A stretch of 64,000 nt of DNA from positions 50,742-114,741 of the forward strand of contig NZ_VFES01000019.1 in NCBI RefSeq assembly GCF_007858185.1, written 5' to 3'. The DNA is from Pseudomonas grimontii (GTDB lineage Bacteria; Pseudomonadota; Gammaproteobacteria; Pseudomonadales; Pseudomonadaceae). The stretch's first letter is position 1. Every line of letters starts with the position of its first letter. This document shows positions 50,122 to 58,575 of the stretch, in pieces. The notes under the pieces were generated by a model. That model ran no database searches and was not told where the DNA came from. It worked only from the letters and a program-made list of their open reading frames with translations. Made by a program: the position numbers and the translations under genes.

Positions 50122-51330
50122 ATGGACAGTCCATCGCGTCGTTCGACGCTGACTATTGCGTTGTGCTTTATCGTTGCGCTGATCGAGGGGTTCGATCTGC
50201 AAGCCGCCGGCACTGCCGCCGCTGGGTTACGTCAAACGTTCGCCCTGGATCCGAAGATGCTCGGCTGGGTGTTCAGCGTCGGCATCATCGGCCTGCTGCC
50301 GGGGGCGTTCTTCGGCGGCTGGGTCGCCGACCGCATCGGGCGCAAGAAAATCCTGGTGAGCGCCGTGCTGCTGTTCGGGCTGTTTTCCCTGAGCACCGCG
50401 TTTGTCGACAGCTATTCAAGCCTGTTGCTGGTGCGTTTTCTCACCGGCCTGGGCCTGGGCGCTGCGCTGCCCAACCTGATCGCGCTGTGCGCCGAAGCGG
50501 TGAGCGAACGCAACCGTGGCACGGCCATCAGCGTGATGTACTGCGGGGTGCCGCTGGGGGGTGCATTGGCCGCAGTGGTGGCGATGTTTTCCAGTGAGCA
50601 CTGGCAGACCACCTTTATCATCGGCGGCCTGGCGCCCTTGCTGGCCGTACCGTTGATGATCCTGCTGCTGCCTGAATCCAGCGCCTTTCGCCAACAGCTC
50701 GACACCACGCACGCCGCCCGCCCTTCCACCGGCCAGGCGCTGTTCGGCGAAGGTCGCGCGCGCACCACACTGGCGTTGTGGCTCAGCTACTTCTTCACCC
50801 TGACCGTGATGTACATGCTGCTTAACTGGCTGCCGTCGCTGTTGCTGGAACAAGGCTTCAGCAAACCCCAGGCGGGCATGGTGCAGATGCTCTTCAATAT
50901 CGGCGGCGCCCTCGGTTCGCTGCTCGGTGGCGTGCTGCTGGACCGCTGCAATGCCGTCAAAGTGGTGCTGTCGGTGTATGCCGGGTTGCTGGCGGCGTTG
51001 GCAGGGGTCGGGTTATCGGTGGGCATCGTGCCCATGGCCATTGCCGGTTTTGCCGCCGGCCTGTTTGTCATGGCTGCGCAGTTGGTGCTGTACGCCTCGG
51101 CACCGCCCTCGTATCCAACCTCGGTACGCGCCACCGGTGTCGGTGCCTCCGTGGCTGTTGGCCGCCTGGGCTCGGTGGCCGGGCCACTGGCGGCGGGGCA
51201 ACTGCTCGCCGCCGGCGCCGGCACCGCCGGGGTACTGCTGGCGACCGCCCCTGGTGTGGTGATCGCCGCACTGACCATCATCAGCGTCATGGTGCGTAAG
51301 GCACCACCTAGAACTTGTGCAGCCAGTTGA
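50122..51330 (+). CDS. Aromatic acid:H+ symporter-type MFS transporter
   Basis: The 402-aa MFS carrier has about 12 helices and the AAHS signature IVALIEGFDLQAAGTAA in TM1, whose Asp is essential in PcaK-like proteins. Motif A reads GGWVADRIGRKKI. It resembles MhpT/VanK-type carriers, so vanillate, ferulate or phenylpropionate uptake fits. ATG 50122 follows GAGG. Its last 23 bp overlap the 3' end of the convergent outer-membrane protein gene. Confidence 0.83.
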   Translation: MDSPSRRSTLTIALCFIVALIEGFDLQAAGTAAAGLRQTFALDPKMLGWVFSVGIIGLLPGAFFGGWVADRIGRKKILVSAVLLFGLFSLSTAFVDSYSSLLLVRFLTGLGLGAALPNLIALCAEAVSERNRGTAISVMYCGVPLGGALAAVVAMFSSEHWQTTFIIGGLAPLLAVPLMILLLPESSAFRQQLDTTHAARPSTGQALFGEGRARTTLALWLSYFFTLTVMYMLLNWLPSLLLEQGFSKPQAGMVQMLFNIGGALGSLLGGVLLDRCNAVKVVLSVYAGLLAALAGVGLSVGIVPMAIAGFAAGLFVMAAQLVLYASAPPSYPTSVRATGVGASVAVGRLGSVAGPLAAGQLLAAGAGTAGVLLATAPGVVIAALTIISVMVRKAPPRTCAAS

Positions 51331-52255
51331 GCACCAGCTTGTTGCCCTGTGTGCGGTTCTCAGCTTGCTGCTCAAAGTAAGCGTTCACCGACAGCACGTC
51401 TTCCTTGCTGAAGGCATAGACCAGGCCTGGGCCCATGGCCCAGACCTTCTCCCGACGCCCGCTCACGGCATCCCCGTCCACCTTTGTATCGGTGATCTGC
51501 TTCAACCAATAACCGTTGACCCCCACGCTCAGTTGCTGGCTCAAGGCATATTGCAGCGTCAGGTTGGCATGCAACGCCTGGCCGGCCTGGGTATCGGATA
51601 CATCCCCAAAGCCGGCCTGCGGATCATCATTCTTGCCATTCCACAGGTACATGAAACGCCCACTCGCCGACCACTTCGGGCTGAACCAATACGTCGCCGC
51701 GTAATATGGGTTGAATGACCAGAAGTTGCTGCCGGGGTTGATCGAGCGCTTGCGGTCATAGGCACCCACCGGCACCGAGATATCGACTTCGACACGTTGG
51801 GTCAGCAGTGGGCTGCCATCGGCGCGGCTCAGGGTCGGCAGTTGCAGGAAGGGCCCCACAATCACATCACCAAAGCCGGCGCGAGAACTCAGCGCCGCAT
51901 TGTTCAACCCATCGTCGACATCCACATGGGCCAGGGAGGTGTTGATCAGGGTGAACCCCGGCATCGCACCGTTGGCCAGAGGTTGGCCGAGGTAGATGAT
52001 CTGCGTGGTAGGCGCCACCACTTCCACGTCCTGCTTGGGCAGCGCCAGTTTGTTGCCGTTGGCATCATTGAAGCGGCTGGCCCGGGAGTACGTCAGGTAT
52101 TCCTCCAGGTACCAGCCAGGGCCGGCCGGGGCCGGTGAGCCGTCGTAGAAACTGGTGCTGCCGAGGTTGAGTCCGGGCAAATCATAAGCGTAAGCAGTCG
52201 ATGTCAGTGCGACAAACGTCGTGGCCGCAACCGCCCGCAAGATAGGCTTGAGCAT
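51308..52255 (-). CDS. Outer-membrane protein, phenol-degradation MetA (SphA) family
   Basis: The 315-aa protein has a signal peptide (about residues 1-23, cleavage near AYA-YD), the family middle VEVDISVPVGAYDRKRSINP and terminal Phe (LNWLHKF). It is the last gene of a probable aldehyde dehydrogenase-calA-outer-membrane protein transcription unit. It is convergent with an MFS gene with 23 bp overlap. It is the third family member here, probably an outer-membrane channel for coniferyl-type aromatics. Confidence 0.75.
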   Translation of the reverse strand: MLKPILRAVAATTFVALTSTAYAYDLPGLNLGSTSFYDGSPAPAGPGWYLEEYLTYSRASRFNDANGNKLALPKQDVEVVAPTTQIIYLGQPLANGAMPGFTLINTSLAHVDVDDGLNNAALSSRAGFGDVIVGPFLQLPTLSRADGSPLLTQRVEVDISVPVGAYDRKRSINPGSNFWSFNPYYAATYWFSPKWSASGRFMYLWNGKNDDPQAGFGDVSDTQAGQALHANLTLQYALSQQLSVGVNGYWLKQITDTKVDGDAVSGRREKVWAMGPGLVYAFSKEDVLSVNAYFEQQAENRTQGNKLVLNWLHKF

Positions 52256-52336
52256 CTTGTATGTCCTGTATTTTTGTTGTTGTTCAAGACCCCCGGCACG
52301 GTGGATCCGCGCCGGGGTTTATCGCTGTTGCAACCC

Positions 52337-53104
52337 CTACATGTAGGTCGCCGCCAACCCGCCGTCCACCGGCAGATTGACCCCGTTGACCCAGCGCGCG
52401 GCGTCCGAGCAGAGGAAGGCAATCACCGCCGCCACCTCATCGGCCAGGGCCGGACGGGTCATGCGCTGGCTGTCCGCGGCCACCCGCTCCGGCCCGAGCA
52501 TGCTGACGAAATCGCCGAGAATCGGCGTGAACACCGGCCCTGGCGCGACGCAGTTGATGCGCACCGAGTGATCGCGAAACCAGCCTTGGGATTGCTGGAA
52601 GCTCCACACAATGAGCGCTTCCTTGAAGTACTGATAACAGCTGGCCTGCTCCACCGGATTGGCCGCCAGCCACTGCTGCCCGGCCTCGAAGCTTTGCGTC
52701 GCGGCCAGAGCCTTGTGCAGCTCCAGCCGTTGCGGCCATTGCGCGCCGAGCACCGAGGCAACATTGACGATGCTGCCGCCCGCCGACATACGTGGCAGCA
52801 GCGCTTGAGTCAGGTGCCGCAACCCCAGGTAATTGACCGTGGCCACCGCTGGCACGGGCGCCGTACCGGGCACGCCGGCAATGTTGCACAGCCCATCGAC
52901 CCGCGCCGGCAGGCGCGCCACCAAGGCATCGATGCTGGCAGGATCGCCCAGGTCAGCCTGGAAAAAGCCATCCAGGGTCAGTTGCGGTTCATGGCGATCA
53001 ACGCCGATCACCGTAGCGCCCTGGAACCGCGCGAGCCGCGCCAGTTCAGCGCCAATGCCGGAAGCGACGCCAGTGACGATCAAGGTTTTGTTGTGCAGGT
53101 TCAT
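52337..53104 (-). CDS. calA: Coniferyl-alcohol dehydrogenase-like SDR (CalA type)
   Basis: The 255-aa SDR has VTGVASGIGAELARLARFQG at the cofactor site, catalytic Ser in VNVASVLGAQWPQ and Tyr-x-x-x-Lys in CYQYFKEALIVW. The N-terminus MNLHNKTLIVTGV and the length match CalA of Pseudomonas sp. HR199, which oxidises coniferyl alcohol to the aldehyde with NAD. AGAGGG precedes ATG 53104. It is read with the upstream aldehyde dehydrogenase, whose stop is 57 bp away, probably from the sigma-54 promoter at 54702. Confidence 0.82.
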   Translation of the reverse strand: MNLHNKTLIVTGVASGIGAELARLARFQGATVIGVDRHEPQLTLDGFFQADLGDPASIDALVARLPARVDGLCNIAGVPGTAPVPAVATVNYLGLRHLTQALLPRMSAGGSIVNVASVLGAQWPQRLELHKALAATQSFEAGQQWLAANPVEQASCYQYFKEALIVWSFQQSQGWFRDHSVRINCVAPGPVFTPILGDFVSMLGPERVAADSQRMTRPALADEVAAVIAFLCSDAARWVNGVNLPVDGGLAATYM

Positions 53105-53161
53105 GTTCAAGCCCTCTTATTTTTGTATAGGCATGGGTGGATCAAACCGATGAGCCAGGGC

Positions 53162-54637
53162 TCAGAATGGATAGCTGGGCGGGGTATTTTTCACCGTGAC
53201 CCACTGCCACTGGCTGTACTCGTCCCAGTCGGCCGGCCCGCCCACGCTGCCGCCATTACCGGAAGCGCCGCGCCCGCCGAACGGGTTGATGCATTCGTCG
53301 GCCACGGTCTGGTCGTTGATGTGCAGCAGGCCGCAATCAAGGCGCTCGCCGATGGCCATGGCGCGCCCGACCGATGGAGAGATGATGGCGGCCGAGAGGC
53401 CGTACTCGGTGCGGTTGGCCAGTTCGATGGCCTCCTCGTCCGTGGCAAAACTGACCACCGTGGCCACCGGGCCGAAGATTTCATCCTCAAACGCGCGCAT
53501 ACCCGGACGCACGCCACTGAGCACAGTGGGCTGGTAGAACAAGCGGTCATAGTCGCCGCCCGCCTCCAACCGCGCGCCCGCGTGCAGGCTGTCGCTGACG
53601 ATCTCGTGCACGCGCTGCAATTGCCGTTGGTTGATCAACGGGCCGAGCGCTGCTTCACCACGGGCGGCATTGCCGACCGTGAGCGCACGGGCCTTGTCCA
53701 CCAACTTGCGCGTGAGGCGTTCGGCGATGGATTCATGGGCGAGGATCAAGCCGGTCGCCATGCAGATTTGCCCCTGGTGCAGCCAGGCGCCCCAGGCGGC
53801 ATTGCTCGCGGCCAGGTCGAGGTCGGCGTCTTCGAGAATGATCAGCGGGTTTTTGCCGCCCAGTTCCAGCGCGACTTTTTTCAGGTGTCGTCCGGCCACT
53901 TCGGCGACTTTGCGCCCCGCCGCCGTGGAGCCGGTGAACGCGATCATCCGCACATTCGGATCGCGGCACAGCGCCTCACCCGCTGGCGCGGCACCGGGCA
54001 ACACCTGCAGCAGGCCCTTGGGCAAGCCCGCTTCCTCGAACAGCCGGGCGATGAGAAAACCACCGCTGACCGGGGTCTGCGGGTCGGGCTTGAGCACCAC
54101 CGCATTGCCCGCCGCCAGCGCCGGGGCCACCGAACGCAGCGACAGCACCAGCGGAAAATTGAACGGTGAAATCACCCCGACCACGCCATGGGGCTGACGC
54201 CGGGCATAGGACAGGCGCCCTGCTTCACTGGGCAGTACCACTCCGTGAGGTTGGGACAACAGCCCCGCCGCCTGATGCAGCAGCACAATCGCTTCGCGTA
54301 CTTCGTGTTCGCCCTTGAACAACGCGCCGCCGGTTTCCCGCGCGACGTACAGCGCCAGTTCGGCAAAGGACTGCTGGGCCAGGTCCGCCGCCTTGCGAAA
54401 CACCTCGGCGCGCTCCCGTGGGCCGAGTGCAGCCCAGGCCGGCTGCGCCAGGGCCGCGCTGCGGCAGGCGACGGCGATATCGGCCGGGTTGGCCATGGCG
54501 CAGCGCATCAGGGGTTCGCCGGTGGCGGGTTCGATCACCGCGATCACGGAACCCGAGGCGGGTATCCAATCGCCGTTGAACAGGCATTCGGACTCAATGG
54601 CCCGCTGTAGAAAGTGGGTGGTTTCAGACACTGACAT
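53162..54637 (-). CDS. Aromatic aldehyde dehydrogenase (benzaldehyde dehydrogenase/XylC type)
   Basis: The 491-aa NAD-dependent ALDH has Cys in LHQGQICMATGLIL and Glu in LELGGKNP. INDQTVADECINPFGGRGAS and the end VKNTPPSYPF place it with benzaldehyde dehydrogenases (XylC-like). Next to calA it probably oxidises coniferyl aldehyde to ferulate, the CalB role, though the family differs from my recollection of HR199 CalB. GGGAG precedes ATG 54637. A sigma-54 promoter lies about 65 bp upstream. Confidence 0.85.
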   Translation of the reverse strand: MSVSETTHFLQRAIESECLFNGDWIPASGSVIAVIEPATGEPLMRCAMANPADIAVACRSAALAQPAWAALGPRERAEVFRKAADLAQQSFAELALYVARETGGALFKGEHEVREAIVLLHQAAGLLSQPHGVVLPSEAGRLSYARRQPHGVVGVISPFNFPLVLSLRSVAPALAAGNAVVLKPDPQTPVSGGFLIARLFEEAGLPKGLLQVLPGAAPAGEALCRDPNVRMIAFTGSTAAGRKVAEVAGRHLKKVALELGGKNPLIILEDADLDLAASNAAWGAWLHQGQICMATGLILAHESIAERLTRKLVDKARALTVGNAARGEAALGPLINQRQLQRVHEIVSDSLHAGARLEAGGDYDRLFYQPTVLSGVRPGMRAFEDEIFGPVATVVSFATDEEAIELANRTEYGLSAAIISPSVGRAMAIGERLDCGLLHINDQTVADECINPFGGRGASGNGGSVGGPADWDEYSQWQWVTVKNTPPSYPF

Positions 54638-54701
54638 GGCAACTCCCGGTTCTTGTAATTGTCTTCGCCTGCACAGGGTGCAAACGCCGCATCAAGCCTT
54701 G

Positions 54702-54717
54702 AGCAAAGGCTGTGCCG
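54702..54717 (-). promoter_or_regulatory. Sigma-54 promoter of the aldehyde dehydrogenase-calA genes
   Basis: On the minus strand CGGCACAGCCTTTGCT carries GGCAC (-24) and TTGC (-12) with the required spacing. The start point should be near 54691, about 55 bp before the ATG at 54637. The activator is probably the adjacent XylR/DmpR-type protein. Confidence 0.7.
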
Positions 54718-54827
54718 CTTGTACGCAACGGCGCCGACATAAAGCGTCGAGGGCTTTGGGACGGGGCCTGCCACGCGCCGCTCATGCCTCACCCGCCGAT
54801 CACCTGCAAAAACCGGAGCGCTGCCAC

Positions 54828-54843
54828 TTGTTCAATTGATAAG
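54828..54843. promoter_or_regulatory. Putative upstream activator site of XylR/DmpR type
   Basis: TTGTTCAATTGATAAG matches the XylR-class site TTGATCAATTGATCAA at 13 of 16 bases. It lies about 125 bp upstream of the sigma-54 promoter, a usual distance for looping activation, and 65 bp upstream of the regulator gene. Confidence 0.65.
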
Positions 54844-54907
54844 GTTATGTTTAATAACTATCTGAGCAGTTACTCATATCGATCACTCGCTTTGCAGGGG
54901 CATAACA

Positions 54908-56677
54908 ATGACTAATCCCCACAGCGCGCTGCCCGACGACCGGGTGACCATCGCGCCCTACCATCCGCGCGGCGACAGTCGCCAACTCAGCGACAGCAGC
55001 TCACCCACGCCGGCGGAGCTGGCCGACTGCCTGTTCTTTTCGCCCGAAGACGGGCGTATCTGGCTCAACGATCAACGCATGGTGTTGCTGCACAGTTCGT
55101 CGTTCGGCGCCCTGCGCGGGGAGGTCATCGCGCGCCTGGGGCTGGAGCAGGCGCGTGGCCTGTTCACCCGCACCGGTTATGCCTCCGGCGCGCGGGATGC
55201 GCGGTTGATACGCGAGCGCTGGCCACAGGCCGATGCCGCCGCCGTGTTTCGCGCCGGGACCCACCTGCACACCCTGGAAGGCATGGCCAAGGTCGAACCG
55301 CTGCACTTCAAGTTCGATGCCGACTCAGGGTTCTATGAAGGCGAGTTCCTCTGGCACCACTCGTGCGAAGCCGATGAACATGTGGGCGCCTACGGCATTG
55401 GCCAGGACCCGGTGTGCTGGACTGAAACCGGCTATGCCATCGGGTTTGTCAGTGGCCTGTTCGGGCAAATGGTGATTTTCCGCGAAGTCGAATGCCGGGG
55501 CATGGGCCATCGCAGCTGTAAGGTGGTCGGCAAGACCGCCGAACAATGGGGTGACGTCGAGCAGGACCTGCGCTACCTGAATGTGTCCCAAGCCGTGACC
55601 CACCCTGCCGCCCCCACGCTCGCCAATCCGCTGCGCAGCGGCGGCGGCATCAGCCAGCCCCAGCCGTTGGTGGGCGCCAGTGCGGCGTTCAACGCGGCGA
55701 TGCAAGCCCTGCAACGGGTCGCGCTGACCCCGGCAACGGTGTTGATCAGCGGCGAGTCCGGGGTCGGCAAGGAGATGTTTGCGCGCCAGTTGCACCAGCT
55801 CAGTCGCCGCCATGACGGCCCGTTCGTGGCGCTCAACTGCGCCGCCATTCCGGATAACCTGATCGAGGCCGAACTGTTCGGTGTCGAACGCGGCGCGTAT
55901 ACCGGCGCGACGCACTCGCGCCCTGGACGTTTCGAACGGGCCCAGGCCGGCACGCTGTTTCTGGATGAAATCACCAGCCTCAGCCTGGGCGGGCAAAGCA
56001 AATTGCTGCGAGCCTTGCAGGAACGGGAAATCGAACGGGTCGGCGGGGTGCGCGGTATCAAGGTGGATGTGCGCGTAGTCGCCGCCACCAATATCGACCT
56101 GCGCAAAGCCGTGGCTGACGGCAACTTTCGTGAAGACCTGTTCTACCGCCTGAATGTCTACCCCATCGCCCTGCCCCCGCTGCGCGAACGCCGGGACGAC
56201 ATCCCACTGCTGATCAATGCGTTCCTCACGCGCTTCTGCCAGGAATACGCGCGAACGCCGGTAGGCCTGACCATGCGCGCCCTGAAAGTTTTGCTGCGCT
56301 ATGACTTCGCGGGCAATGTGCGCGAGTTGCAAAACCTGATCGAACGCGGCCTGATCGCCAGTGACGAAGGCCAACCCATTGACCTCGTGCACCTGTTTCG
56401 CAACGAGCCGATGCCTGCTGATCCCTATGGCCTGGACGACCATGGCAGCCTGTCCAACACAGGGCCGCAGATGACAACAACAGCGCCGCGCCCTGCACTG
56501 CTGGACACCCTTGGCCAGTTGGATCAGGGCTTTTCCATCGAAGGCCTGGAGTCGCGCCTGATCAATGAAGCGCTGCAACAAAACGCCGGCAACCTGGCCG
56601 CCGCCGCCAGGCTCGTGGGGCTCAGCCGCGCTCAATTTGCCTACCGGTTGAAGAAGCATCAGCGGCAAATCCCTTGA
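54908..56677 (+). CDS. Sigma-54-dependent activator, XylR/DmpR type
   Basis: The 589-aa protein has an XylR_N sensor domain (about residues 30-145), a V4R domain (about 150-215, with the Cys-rich CEADEH, CWTETGYAIGF, CRGMGHRSCKVVG) and a linker. A sigma-54 AAA+ domain follows (about 250-480; Walker A GESGVGKE, loop GAYTGA, Walker B GTLFLDEI), and a Fis-type helix-turn-helix ends the protein. The GAFTGA loop has Tyr for Phe, which is tolerated in other activators. Such proteins bind aromatic effectors directly. It is divergent from the aldehyde dehydrogenase-calA genes, with a sigma-54 promoter and upstream site between, so coniferyl alcohol or similar is the probable effector. Confidence 0.88.
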   Translation: MTNPHSALPDDRVTIAPYHPRGDSRQLSDSSSPTPAELADCLFFSPEDGRIWLNDQRMVLLHSSSFGALRGEVIARLGLEQARGLFTRTGYASGARDARLIRERWPQADAAAVFRAGTHLHTLEGMAKVEPLHFKFDADSGFYEGEFLWHHSCEADEHVGAYGIGQDPVCWTETGYAIGFVSGLFGQMVIFREVECRGMGHRSCKVVGKTAEQWGDVEQDLRYLNVSQAVTHPAAPTLANPLRSGGGISQPQPLVGASAAFNAAMQALQRVALTPATVLISGESGVGKEMFARQLHQLSRRHDGPFVALNCAAIPDNLIEAELFGVERGAYTGATHSRPGRFERAQAGTLFLDEITSLSLGGQSKLLRALQEREIERVGGVRGIKVDVRVVAATNIDLRKAVADGNFREDLFYRLNVYPIALPPLRERRDDIPLLINAFLTRFCQEYARTPVGLTMRALKVLLRYDFAGNVRELQNLIERGLIASDEGQPIDLVHLFRNEPMPADPYGLDDHGSLSNTGPQMTTTAPRPALLDTLGQLDQGFSIEGLESRLINEALQQNAGNLAAAARLVGLSRAQFAYRLKKHQRQIP

Positions 56678-56773
56678 ATGGTAATGAGTGCTTTAAAAGC
56701 TTTAGCCAATTAAGTATTTTGCAAGGGTACGGGGCGACAAGCGCCCCTCTTTTACTCGTGACAAGGATCTCCA

Positions 56774-57385
56774 GTGAGCGGACTGCGTGAACGTCAAAAA
56801 GCCGAACGCCGGCAAGCCATCAGCAAGGCCGCGATTGAACTGTTTGAACGCCAGGGTTTCCAGAACACCACTATCGAACAGATCGCCAGCCAGGCCGGAG
56901 TGTCGCCGCCGACGGTGTTCAAGTACTTCGGCAACAAGCAGGAAATCATCCTGGAAATCCTGCACCACGCCGATCAACGCGCGATCACCGACACCCGCAG
57001 CCTGATCCACGAAATAGACGACCCGGTCGAAGCGCTCTGCCACCTGGAACGCCTGCTCACGGGCTATGCCCTGGAAGTCATGCACCCCAGCCTGTGGCGT
57101 GAACTGCTGCCGCTGATCCTGTTCGGCGGCAGCAATGAACTGCCTGCTGGCTATCGGGCCATGAACGATGCGCTCAGGGCGGAAATCAGCGAGCTGCTGC
57201 GGGAATTGCAACGGGCCGGCAAGCTGCGCCCACAACTCGATGTGGAATTGGCCGCGTTCCTGCTGAACGACTATTCGCACCTGCAACTGTTCAGGCTGGT
57301 GAACCAGGAACACCCGGATATCGACGCGCACTCCACCCAGGTCAGGCGTATCACCGAGCTGCTGTTCTACGGCATGCAGGCCTGA
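56774..57385 (+). CDS. TetR-family regulator
   Basis: The 203-aa regulator has SGLRERQKAERRQAISKAAI, then the HTH TTIEQIASQAGVSPPTVFKY and FGNKQEIILEIL. The ligand-binding half is variable. A GTG start at 56774 is supported by AAGGA 6 bp upstream. It is convergent with the PotF-like gene; a GGCCCGG hairpin lies between the stops. It may regulate the PotF-porin-hydrolase group. Confidence 0.8.
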   Translation: MSGLRERQKAERRQAISKAAIELFERQGFQNTTIEQIASQAGVSPPTVFKYFGNKQEIILEILHHADQRAITDTRSLIHEIDDPVEALCHLERLLTGYALEVMHPSLWRELLPLILFGGSNELPAGYRAMNDALRAEISELLRELQRAGKLRPQLDVELAAFLLNDYSHLQLFRLVNQEHPDIDAHSTQVRRITELLFYGMQA

Positions 57386-57399
57386 CAGCTTCCAGGGTC

Positions 57400-57423
57400 G
57401 GGCCCGGCGCGCACGCACCGGGC
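57400..57423. terminator. Possible bidirectional terminator hairpin
   Basis: GGCCCGG (57400-57406) and CCGGGCC (57417-57423) form a 7-bp GC stem between the convergent TetR and PotF-like genes. No T-run follows, so the call is tentative. Confidence 0.4.
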
Positions 57424-57431
57424 CACACTGA

Positions 57432-58535
57432 TCAGCGGTTGCTCTTGATGGACGTCCAGGTGCGGGTACGGATGCGCTCCACAGCGGCCGGGATCGGCTC
57501 CAGGGCGAACAGGGTCTTGCGCGCTTCCTCCGGCACATACATGTTGGGGTTATTGCGGATGCTGGCGTCCACCAGCGCGGTGGCGTCCTTGTTCGGGTTG
57601 GGGTAGCCGATCTTGTTGCTGATGCGCGCAATTACGTCCGGGCGCAGGATGTAATTGATGAACGCATGGGCCTCGGCAAGATCAGGTGCCTTGGCCGGGA
57701 TCATCATCACATCCGACCACATCGGCGCGCCTTCCCTGGGCAATGCCATCTCGACCTTGACGCCCTTGCCGGCGGCATCCGCCAATTGCTTGGCCAGCGC
57801 CACACCGCCGGACCAGCCTACACCCACGCAAATGTCGCCGTTGGCCAGGTCCATGCCATAGCGCGAGGAATTGAAGTAGGTGATGTAAGGGCGAATCTTC
57901 ATCATCAAGGCCTGGGCCTGCGGATAGTCCTCACGCTTCTGGCTATTGGGGTCGAGGCCCTTGTAGTGCAAGGCAATCGGCAGGATCTCGTTGCCGGCGT
58001 CGAGGAAGCCGACCCCGCAGCTGGCGAGCTTGGCGAGGTTTTCTTCCTTGAAGATGATGTCCCAGCTGTTCATCTGCACGTCGGGGCCGAGGGCTTTGCG
58101 CACATTGTCGACGTTGTAGCCGATCAATGTGGTGCCCCACAGGTAAGGCGCGGCGTAGCGATTGCCGGTGTCACCCACGGCTTCCAGCGATTGCATGAAC
58201 TGCGGGTCCAGGTGCTGCCAGTTCGGCAACTGCTTGCGGTCCAGCGGCTGCACGGCACCGGCCGTGATCAGGTGGCCCAGGTTGGCGGTGCCGGGGAACA
58301 CCACGTCATACCCGGAGTTGCCCGTCAGCAGCTTGGACTCCATGGTTTCGGCACTGTCGAACACATCATAAATCGGGCGAATGCCGGTTTCTTCCTGGAA
58401 GCTCTTGAGCACGTCGGGTGGCAGGTATTCGATCCAGTTGTAGATCCGTACGGTGCGTTCTTCAGCCAGGCAAAAACCACTGATGAGCAACGAGGCGAGA
58501 GTGCCCAGCAAGGTATTACGCAAAAATCTGTTCAT
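57432..58535 (-). CDS. potF: Periplasmic polyamine-binding protein, PotF-like
   Basis: The 367-aa ABC-type solute-binding protein has a signal peptide (about residues 1-27, cleavage near CLA-EE) and the start RTVRIYNWIEYLPPDVLKSF of PotD/PotF proteins. NSWDIIFKEENLAKL and GVGWSGGVALAKQ are family landmarks. PotF binds putrescine in the periplasm. No potGHI ATPase or permease genes accompany it, so it must use a transporter elsewhere or act as a sensor. Its neighbours are a porin and a serine hydrolase. Confidence 0.82.
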   Translation of the reverse strand: MNRFLRNTLLGTLASLLISGFCLAEERTVRIYNWIEYLPPDVLKSFQEETGIRPIYDVFDSAETMESKLLTGNSGYDVVFPGTANLGHLITAGAVQPLDRKQLPNWQHLDPQFMQSLEAVGDTGNRYAAPYLWGTTLIGYNVDNVRKALGPDVQMNSWDIIFKEENLAKLASCGVGFLDAGNEILPIALHYKGLDPNSQKREDYPQAQALMMKIRPYITYFNSSRYGMDLANGDICVGVGWSGGVALAKQLADAAGKGVKVEMALPREGAPMWSDVMMIPAKAPDLAEAHAFINYILRPDVIARISNKIGYPNPNKDATALVDASIRNNPNMYVPEEARKTLFALEPIPAAVERIRTRTWTSIKSNR

Positions 58536-58575
58536 GATCAAAACACTCCAGCGCGGCCGCGATGGCTCGCAGCAC

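Noticed and set aside
54870..54886. Second possible XylR-type activator site (TTACTCA...GATCAC)
   Set aside because: Half-sites are poor and the spacing differs from the first site, so it was not annotated.
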